NCBI GenBank assembly: GCA_013375355.1
Contig: JABXJV010000137.1
Span: 1 to 60,580 of the forward strand
DNA: 60,580 nt
DNA from: Candidatus Helarchaeota archaeon
Lineage (GTDB): Archaea > Asgardarchaeota > Lokiarchaeia > Helarchaeales > JABXJV01
Direction: 5' to 3'
Shown here: positions 55,245-60,580 of the stretch, one piece after another
Layout of the letters: each line of letters starts with the position of its first letter
Numbering within the stretch: the first letter of the stretch is position 1
The notes under the pieces: generated by a model
Seen by the model: only the letters and a program-made list of their open reading frames with translations
What the model was told of the DNA's origin: nothing
Databases searched by the model: none
Position numbers and translations under genes: made by a program

Positions 55245-56537
55245 TTATTTTCTATAAACACCATATTTAAAGACTGCATCAGTCATGGCTTTCACATTTT
55301 CAGCTTTAGCGTTATCAGGAATTCCAGCTACACCACCATCAACAATATAACCTCCACCTTCAGCGCAGTCTTCAATGCATTTTTTTACATATTCTTCTAC
55401 TTGATGCGGGCTACCAGTAACTAGTAAAGATCCGGGGACATTTCCTCGAATACAAGCATAATCACCAAATATTTCCTTTGCTTTTCGAAGATCTGTTTTA
55501 TCGAACCAAAATAAAATTTTTCCCTTATGTCTCTTAGCAAATTCAGCTAAATATTCAAGACGTTGATTATAACCTCCTTCAAAAAAAGGTCCAGGAATTA
55601 ATCCATTTTTAATTAGACCTTCCATCACTTTGATTAATCCTGGCCAGTAAAATTCTTCAAATTGAGCTGGGCTCATGAATCCATCTGCGCCCCTGTGCAG
55701 AGGTATGAAAATGATTTTATTTTTTGGAGCCATTTGAACCCTTTGAACTACTATCCTTATTTGACTGTCAATCAGCATGTTAGACAATTTTTTTAATTCT
55801 TCAGGTTTTCTATACATGTCTAACATGCTTCCACGCATCCCTCTCATTAAATCACTAATTATGTCAAAAGGAGCTAATGCCGCTCCCGTTAATCCTACTG
55901 GAAACCCTAATTTTTTTACAGCTGATATATAGTCATTACCTATATTAGCATAATTAAATAATGCCTCTCCTGCTTTATGTAATGACTCATTTAACTCACG
56001 AGTATTTGGCATTGCATAGAAAATTGGTAAACTGAACATTAATCCAAATCCACCTATTAAATCTGAATATGGTGGAAATCGAGAAAATCCTTGGAGATTT
56101 GTAAACATTCTAGGAATTAATTTTCGAAGAATAAATCCAGTTGGATCATTAAAAAATTCATTATATTCATCTCCTTTCATATATTCGCATTCGACATATT
56201 GAAATGGGAAATGATCTGGTAATCTTTGATTTTCATCAGCCGCACCAGGCCATTTAAAAAATTTGACTCCGACTAAATCGAAAAGTCGACCAGGAAAGAT
56301 TCCCTCAATACGCGGCATTAAATCCCAGTTTAAAGGAGCGCAAACATCAATAAATGCTTTAGTTGTTTTTTCTAAATTATACATCGCTTCTTTTTTAGAC
56401 ATCCCTACTTGTTCAGTTGGATAAAACATCGTTCCAGGTGCAATTGGCACTCGATCTGGTTCTTTAATGCTAATGGCAGTCATCACACGTTCATATCTCT
56501 CTTTAAATAATTCACGAGGTTTTTTTTCACTCAACAT
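55245..56537 (-). CDS. UroD/MtaA-like methyltransferase-family protein
   Basis: The 430-residue protein has the uroporphyrinogen decarboxylase fold pattern: RYERVMTAISIKEPDRVPIA at the start, PFQYVECEYMKGDEYNEFF, FIPLHRGADGFMSPAQFEEF, FWPGLIKVMEGLIKNGLIPG-like and GPFFEGGYN. The end is ENVKAMTDAVFKYGVY. Archaeal members usually move methyl groups to corrinoid or thiol carriers (MtaA/MtbA type) rather than decarboxylate porphyrins. The lack of heme genes nearby supports methyl transfer (inference). The corrinoid partner is not in the window. Confidence 0.82.
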   Translation of the reverse strand: MLSEKKPRELFKERYERVMTAISIKEPDRVPIAPGTMFYPTEQVGMSKKEAMYNLEKTTKAFIDVCAPLNWDLMPRIEGIFPGRLFDLVGVKFFKWPGAADENQRLPDHFPFQYVECEYMKGDEYNEFFNDPTGFILRKLIPRMFTNLQGFSRFPPYSDLIGGFGLMFSLPIFYAMPNTRELNESLHKAGEALFNYANIGNDYISAVKKLGFPVGLTGAALAPFDIISDLMRGMRGSMLDMYRKPEELKKLSNMLIDSQIRIVVQRVQMAPKNKIIFIPLHRGADGFMSPAQFEEFYWPGLIKVMEGLIKNGLIPGPFFEGGYNQRLEYLAEFAKRHKGKILFWFDKTDLRKAKEIFGDYACIRGNVPGSLLVTGSPHQVEEYVKKCIEDCAEGGGYIVDGGVAGIPDNAKAENVKAMTDAVFKYGVYRK

Positions 56538-56562
56538 TTAATCCTCATTTCTGATCATATTA

Positions 56563-56988
56563 TTAAAAAACTAATTCTCCAAACAATCCCTCATCGTTTT
56601 GCCCACAAATTTTAAACCCAAACTTTTCATGTAAATTTTTTGAATGTTCATTTGCAAATTGGAAATGAGATCTTATTCTTTTATATCCGTCTGATTTTAC
56701 TTGATCTATTAATTTTTTAAGTAATTGTGAACCAATATTTCTCCCTCTATATTTTTCTATTACACCAACTTGATAAAGCCAAAACTCTTCTTTGACAGAT
56801 GTATTCGGAAAACCAACTATATAACCAATAATTTTTGAATTTTCCAGATAAACAAAAAATGTCCGTTGAAAACAACGAGCTAAAAATTCATATGTTCCAT
56901 AAACACTCGCCCTAAGTAAAGGAGCTCCATTCTCTGCCACCTCAGTTACTGCGTGTTTATCTTTCACTTGTACATTTCTAATAGTCAT
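56563..56988 (-). CDS. GNAT-family N-acetyltransferase
   Basis: The 141-residue protein has the GNAT A/B motifs: LYQVGVIEKYRGRNIGSQLL (acetyl-CoA loop RGRNIG) and an end segment HEKFGFKICGQNDEGLFGEL. The acceptor is unknown. The start is ATG. It precedes the UroD-like gene by 25 bases on the same strand and may be co-transcribed. Confidence 0.85.
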   Translation of the reverse strand: MTIRNVQVKDKHAVTEVAENGAPLLRASVYGTYEFLARCFQRTFFVYLENSKIIGYIVGFPNTSVKEEFWLYQVGVIEKYRGRNIGSQLLKKLIDQVKSDGYKRIRSHFQFANEHSKNLHEKFGFKICGQNDEGLFGELVF

Positions 56989-57099
56989 AAGGATTACCTC
57001 TAATAATCATTCTTTGATTTTTTAAAGTGCATTAATTTACATTTCTCTTGGATTTAAATTTTATACAATATTCTATCAATTATATAATTTGGATTAAAA

Positions 57100-57240
57100 T
57101 TAACATTTACAAAGTATTACGAATTTTTCTCCCAATTTTCCTCTTTGATTACAATTAGGACACGTAAGATGTGAGATTATAAAATTTTCAAATTGATTAA
57201 AGCAATTTTTACATAAAATTTTTTCAGTATTACTAAACAT
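57100..57240 (-). CDS. 46-residue zinc-ribbon microprotein
   Basis: A short frame with ATG at 57240 preceded by AGGTAAC encodes MFSNTEKILCKNCFNQFENF, then a CPNC pair and a closing C-K-C. Cysteine pairs at residues 10/13, 27/30 and 44/46 fit a rubredoxin/zinc-ribbon knuckle. It is in the otherwise empty space between the GNAT gene and the hydrogenase operon, on the opposite strand to the latter. It is below the size limit of many gene callers. Function unknown. Confidence 0.5.
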   Translation of the reverse strand: MFSNTEKILCKNCFNQFENFIISHLTCPNCNQRGKLGEKFVILCKC

Positions 57241-57477
57241 ATTTAGTGTTACCTATCCATTATTTATTAATTCAATCTTATTATTTATAATTTTAATAAG
57301 ATTAGGTCATTTATCTAACTCTAAAAAAGATTATTTTCTATTTTTAAAATTCCGAATTATTTTTATTAAGAAAAATTATACTGAATTTCATCGATATAAA
57401 TCAAATTTCTAATATTTTCTAATAAATATATCAAAAATTTTAATCGAAATCGTATATTTAGAACATAGGTGAAAAAA

Positions 57478-58899
57478 ATGGCTATTAAAATAGCTTTCGT
57501 TCAATTAGGTAGTTGTTGGGGATGTCATCAATCCCTATTAAATTTACATGAAGAACTTTTGGACATATTACCTGCTCTAGAGATAGTCTATTGGCAAGCC
57601 GTAGTCGATACAAAAGATCCGCAGCTTGAAGCGATGCCTGACGGCTCAATTGACGTTGTATTAGTCGAAGGACAAGTACGTACTGAACATGACGTTCATC
57701 AGCTCAAAGTAGCCCGAAAAAAAGCAAAGGTACTAATTATGCATGGCTCATGTGCCTGCTACGGTTCAGTTGCTGGACTAGCAAACATGTATCCTATTGA
57801 AGAATGTACAAAAAGAAAATATGTAACAGCAGATTCCGTTATTGATAATTTCGCAATTCCAAGTGTAAACGTTCCAAAATTCCTTGATAAAGTGACTCCA
57901 AACTCAGATATAGTTAAAATTGATGCATGGATGCCAGGTTGCCCCCCTAGACCTCACAATTATAAAAGTGCTGTTTATTTCTTAGCAACTTATTTTGGTG
58001 CTGAAAAATACCCAGGCACAAATGTCTGTGAAGTCTGTGATATGAGGGGAGCTGATTGTTTAATAAAAAAAGGTAAATTGTGCTTTGGTCCCCTAACCGC
58101 AGCCGCTCCAGGTGTCAGGTGGCCAAAAGGAAATAAACCAGTTATGGGTGAATGGGGAATTTCTGACAAACCTGCAGATCCAGAAGCTGTTGATCTTGCA
58201 AAATTAGCTATCAGTGTTCCTAAACTAGCTGATAAACATATTGCTCAAATAATTGAATTTGCAACCATATCACTCAAATTACCAAACTTTGGTCACGTGC
58301 ATATAGATGCAAATGTTCTAGAAATTGCTGGTCTTAGAAAAATTGCACTCCCAACAAAAGACGTATTGGGTGCAAAAGCAGTTGATTTAACAACAGTAGC
58401 GAAAGCAGATCCTCCTATATTAGGACCACTTGCAATTAGTATTCTTACTAGCATACCAGAATTAACAAGAGATATAGTTGGAGTTGCATTGCTTAAACTC
58501 GCCCAAGATGAAAGATATAACGCAGGACAATCAAGTGTATGCGAACAATGCGATAGACAAAGTCCAGACATAGCAATTACTGGATATAAGCGTGATTTTG
58601 AAGGAAAAATGGATCCAGATACCTGCTTTTTAAATCAAGGATATATGTGTATGGGTTTCCTTACAAATACTGGATGTGGCGCAGTTTGTCCTAACAATGC
58701 AAATATGGTTTGCTCTGGCTGTTTCGGTCAGTTACAGGAAATAATTGATAATCCAGAAAAAATGCAAGCGAAGGTCGCTGAACTTTGTAGCAAAGGTGGA
58801 ACATCAGCTGAAGATTTAATGAAAAAGATAAAAGATCCAGCTGGGGTTATATTTCGATATACATATGCCCGAGCAAAAAAACCAGATAATATTAAATAG
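57478..58899 (+). CDS. [NiFe]-hydrogenase small subunit (MvhG/FrhG-like), enlarged by duplicated cluster segment
   Basis: The protein is 473 residues from the ATG with SD AGGTG six bases upstream. It has the proximal cluster ligands: GSCWGCHQSL (Cys12/15), HGSCACYGSV and MPGCPPRP. Then comes a segment CEVCDMRGADCLIKKGKLCF (184-203) followed by ~150 extra residues. A second, full segment CEQCDRQSPDI (355) to NQGYMCMGFLTNTGCGAVCP and CSGCFG (391-417) carries the other clusters. Usual MvhG is ~300 residues. The catalytic large subunit is not next to it; HdrC and HdrB follow in the same operon. Role: feeding electrons between H2 and the heterodisulfide reductase complex (family knowledge plus context). 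Confidence 0.88.
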   Translation: MAIKIAFVQLGSCWGCHQSLLNLHEELLDILPALEIVYWQAVVDTKDPQLEAMPDGSIDVVLVEGQVRTEHDVHQLKVARKKAKVLIMHGSCACYGSVAGLANMYPIEECTKRKYVTADSVIDNFAIPSVNVPKFLDKVTPNSDIVKIDAWMPGCPPRPHNYKSAVYFLATYFGAEKYPGTNVCEVCDMRGADCLIKKGKLCFGPLTAAAPGVRWPKGNKPVMGEWGISDKPADPEAVDLAKLAISVPKLADKHIAQIIEFATISLKLPNFGHVHIDANVLEIAGLRKIALPTKDVLGAKAVDLTTVAKADPPILGPLAISILTSIPELTRDIVGVALLKLAQDERYNAGQSSVCEQCDRQSPDIAITGYKRDFEGKMDPDTCFLNQGYMCMGFLTNTGCGAVCPNNANMVCSGCFGQLQEIIDNPEKMQAKVAELCSKGGTSAEDLMKKIKDPAGVIFRYTYARAKKPDNIK

Positions 58900-58908
58900 G
58901 TGAAAAAA

Positions 58909-59424
58909 ATGCAAGATGTTGTTTTTAGAAGAAAAGTTTTAGATGTTGTCGCTGCAACTCAATTAAGAATGTGTGTACAATGTAGCCGCTGCGTAGATAA
59001 TTGTCCAGTTGCCATTGAAGTCGGTGATGATAAATATAATCCAAGAAAATTAATTATGGAATCTTTTTTAGGTATGAAAAGCTTTATATTTGGACAACCC
59101 GCTCCAGCTGAAGGATTTCCAGAAAATTTTAACCTTTGGGGATGTACTGTGTGTGATAAATGCGATGAGCAATGCCCAAATAACATTCCGTTAACTGAAG
59201 TCTTCTATATACTTAAAAATATAAGTACAGAGCTCGGACAAGCACCCGAATTCTACATTACACAAGCAAAGACAATTGCGGAAAACGGTAAAGCAATCCC
59301 CATAATGGACGCTATAAAAAGAAGGCGGATGACTATGGGATTAGCAGAAGAACTTCCAGCAGTTAACATGAATGAAATAAACACAATTTTGGAGGCAACC
59401 GAATTAAAAAAGGTGCTAAAGTGA
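58909..59424 (+). CDS. hdrC: Heterodisulfide reductase subunit HdrC
   Basis: The protein is 171 residues from the ATG after SD AGGTG (the same SD context as the previous gene). It has two [4Fe-4S] motifs: CVQCSRCVDNCPVAIEV and CTVCDKCDEQCPNNIPL. HdrC passes electrons between HdrA and HdrB. Nine bases separate it from the small subunit gene and ten from hdrB. HdrA is not in the window. Confidence 0.92.
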   Translation: MQDVVFRRKVLDVVAATQLRMCVQCSRCVDNCPVAIEVGDDKYNPRKLIMESFLGMKSFIFGQPAPAEGFPENFNLWGCTVCDKCDEQCPNNIPLTEVFYILKNISTELGQAPEFYITQAKTIAENGKAIPIMDAIKRRRMTMGLAEELPAVNMNEINTILEATELKKVLK

Positions 59425-59434
59425 GGTTTTTATA

Positions 59435-60274
59435 ATGGCAGATATGAAATTATTTCTTGGTTGTGTAATTCCTAACAGATTACCATTTATCGAAGCAACT
59501 TCCAGAAAAGTTTTAGATAAATTAGGTGTCGAGACTTCTGATGCAGCTTTTTCTTGCTGTCCAGAACCTATAGGGTTTCAATCAGTATGTAAGGAAAGCT
59601 GGTTAGCAATGGGAGCAAGAAATCTTTGTTTAGCAGAAGCTGAAGGGAAAGATATCGTCAGTTTATGTAATGGATGTGCACAAACTCTTAAGGCAGTAAA
59701 ACACGAACTAGACCATGATGGTGACAAAAAAGATGAAATTAATGCAATTCTTTCTAAAGTAAATAAAGAATACAAAGGAACTTCAGGTGTTAAACATTTT
59801 ATTCAGGTACTAATGGAAAATGTAGGTATCGATAGAATTAAAGGAGCAGTCACGAATCAAATGAGCAAATTAAAAGTAGCATGTCATACAGGTTGCCACT
59901 ATTCTAGGCCATCAGAAATCATGCAATATGATGATCCTCTGAAACCAAAATTCTTAAGGGAACTTGTCGCTGCTACTGGTGCACAAGTTGTAGATTATGA
60001 AGGCGAAGAAATTTGTTGTGGTAATGGAGCTGGAAATACATCCAAAGATGTCGGAGATGCATTAGCTAATAATAAGTTGAGTAACGCAAAAGCCGGTGGA
60101 GCAAACTGTATTGTAGTTTGTTGTCCTGCTTGTTTCCAACAATTAGATTCACAAAGAGATCTTCCTATAATTTACCTAACTGAACTTATAGCACTTTCTA
60201 TGGGCATGAGCTACGACGACTTAAACATGAAATTCCATCAGGAAAAGAAGAATACGAAGGAACTTTTAGTTTAA
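59435..60274 (+). CDS. hdrB: Heterodisulfide reductase subunit HdrB
   Basis: The 279-residue protein has the two cysteine-rich (CCG) domains that hold the noncubane [4Fe-4S] clusters. The first has AFSCCPEPIGF then LCNGCAQTLK. The second has CHTGCHYSRP, EICCGNGAGN and CCPACFQQLD. HdrB reduces heterodisulfide or a related disulfide substrate. The start is an ATG behind GAGG. With HdrC and the hydrogenase subunit it forms the redox operon. No CoM/CoB synthesis or mcr genes are in the window, so the substrate is open. Confidence 0.93.
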   Translation: MADMKLFLGCVIPNRLPFIEATSRKVLDKLGVETSDAAFSCCPEPIGFQSVCKESWLAMGARNLCLAEAEGKDIVSLCNGCAQTLKAVKHELDHDGDKKDEINAILSKVNKEYKGTSGVKHFIQVLMENVGIDRIKGAVTNQMSKLKVACHTGCHYSRPSEIMQYDDPLKPKFLRELVAATGAQVVDYEGEEICCGNGAGNTSKDVGDALANNKLSNAKAGGANCIVVCCPACFQQLDSQRDLPIIYLTELIALSMGMSYDDLNMKFHQEKKNTKELLV

Positions 60275-60278
60275 ACTC

Positions 60279-60306
60279 TATTTTTATTTTTTCTTATTTA
60301 TTTTTT
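60279..60306 (+). terminator. T-rich terminator of the hydrogenase/Hdr operon
   Basis: Three runs of four to six T follow the hdrB stop codon, before the convergent transporter gene. Confidence 0.5.
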
Positions 60307-60580
60307 AACTCTTAATTTTATGTAGTTTAATTAATTTTTCTTTCATTTCTCTAGTTTTTTCAAGATTTAAAGGGTAGATCCACAAAAAAATAAGCCCTAT
60401 AACCATTGCAATTGCAGGAAATAAGCCCATTATCATTCGTATACCCCATATTGCCGAAATACTTTGTGGCATATTAATAATGTTTCCAAATAGATCAATT
60501 AAATCTGGGAAAAAACCCGTGGTAGCTAATGTAATTGCTATCACAGCTTGGGCCACTCCAATAGCGGGCTTTGTAAATAA
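60305..60580 (-). CDS. GPH-type MFS transporter, C-terminal fragment (partial at right edge)
   Basis: The frame is open through the window edge, so a GTG at 60556 is internal rather than the start. The visible ~91 residues (FTKPAIGVAQAVIAITLAT at the edge, then IWGIRMIMGLFPAIAMVIG, then IYPLNLEKTREMKEKL) match the last two helices of GPH/MelB-type sugar symporters. It is related by pattern to the transporter at 53151-54548 but not a duplicate at this end. Confidence 0.7.
   Translation of the reverse strand, partial: LFTKPAIGVAQAVIAITLATTGFFPDLIDLFGNIINMPQSISAIWGIRMIMGLFPAIAMVIGLIFLWIYPLNLEKTREMKEKLIKLHKIKS

Overview
This is an AT-rich archaeal window dominated by archaeal/eukaryote-type information-processing genes. 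They include eS1, uS15, eS24, eS31, eS6, aIF2-gamma, aIF5B, the RNA polymerase stalk subunit Rpo7, Spt4, Spt5, Sec61-gamma, the KEOPS subunits Kae1 and Bud32, and an archaeal DHH/RecJ-like exonuclease. FtsZ, heterodisulfide-reductase (HdrB/HdrC) and [NiFe]-hydrogenase genes, giant membrane-anchored surface proteins, an SPFH protein and a possible longin/roadblock-like protein together suggest an anaerobic Asgard (Promethearchaeota/Lokiarchaeia-like) archaeon. That placement is inference; no rRNA gene is present. I saw no tRNA, rRNA, CRISPR array, insertion sequence or phage block.

Layout. 1-1329 is the 3' part of a cell-surface beta-repeat protein. 1353-2759 (-) is a KaiC/GvpD-like ATPase. 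2993-7723 (+) is a tight three-gene operon: a winged-helix coiled-coil protein, an SPFH-domain protein, and a PH-like/multi-TM/zinc-ribbon protein. 7731-9338 (-) is an extremely lysine-rich repeat protein. 9581-12677 (+) holds a tandem-GNAT protein with N-myristoyltransferase-like layout, a class II glutamine amidotransferase and a membrane acyltransferase. 12683-14230 (-) is a B12/radical-SAM protein. 14400-21905 (+) encodes a 2501-residue surface protein with a 580-residue cytoplasmic tail. 21913-39984 (-) is a long housekeeping block running from ftsZ, secE, spt5, tmk, aIF5B, eS6 and aIF2-gamma through PIN, rpo7, spt4, dephospho-CoA kinase, eS24, eS31, kae1, bud32, ITPase, uS15, the RecJ-like nuclease and eS1 to a sugar-phosphate nucleotidylyltransferase.

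40248-57240 is an accessory region. It has a double winged-helix regulator facing a condensation-type acyltransferase across three copies of an inverted repeat TTCA-N7-TGAA. It also holds a radical-SAM/SPASM protein with a DUF1847 protein, an inhibitory-type serpin, an orphan ADP-forming acyl-CoA synthetase subunit, an eight-repeat surface propeller, a GPH-type transporter, a UroD-like methyltransferase, a GNAT and a tiny zinc-ribbon gene. 57478-60274 (+) is a redox operon: an unusually long [NiFe]-hydrogenase small subunit, HdrC and HdrB. A second GPH-like transporter is cut by the right edge.

The most interesting signal is translational. Several genes have no ATG, GTG or TTG at their true 5' end. 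In Spt4 and in the nucleotidylyltransferase the reading frame opens with ATT directly after an in-frame stop codon, at good spacing from a strong Shine-Dalgarno sequence, and every later start would destroy an essential motif. Similar cases point to ATT/CTG (membrane acyltransferase), ATC (serpin), ACG (longin-like protein) and possibly ATA (lysine-rich protein). This suggests routine near-cognate initiation, which would make standard ORF callers truncate or miss genes in this genome.
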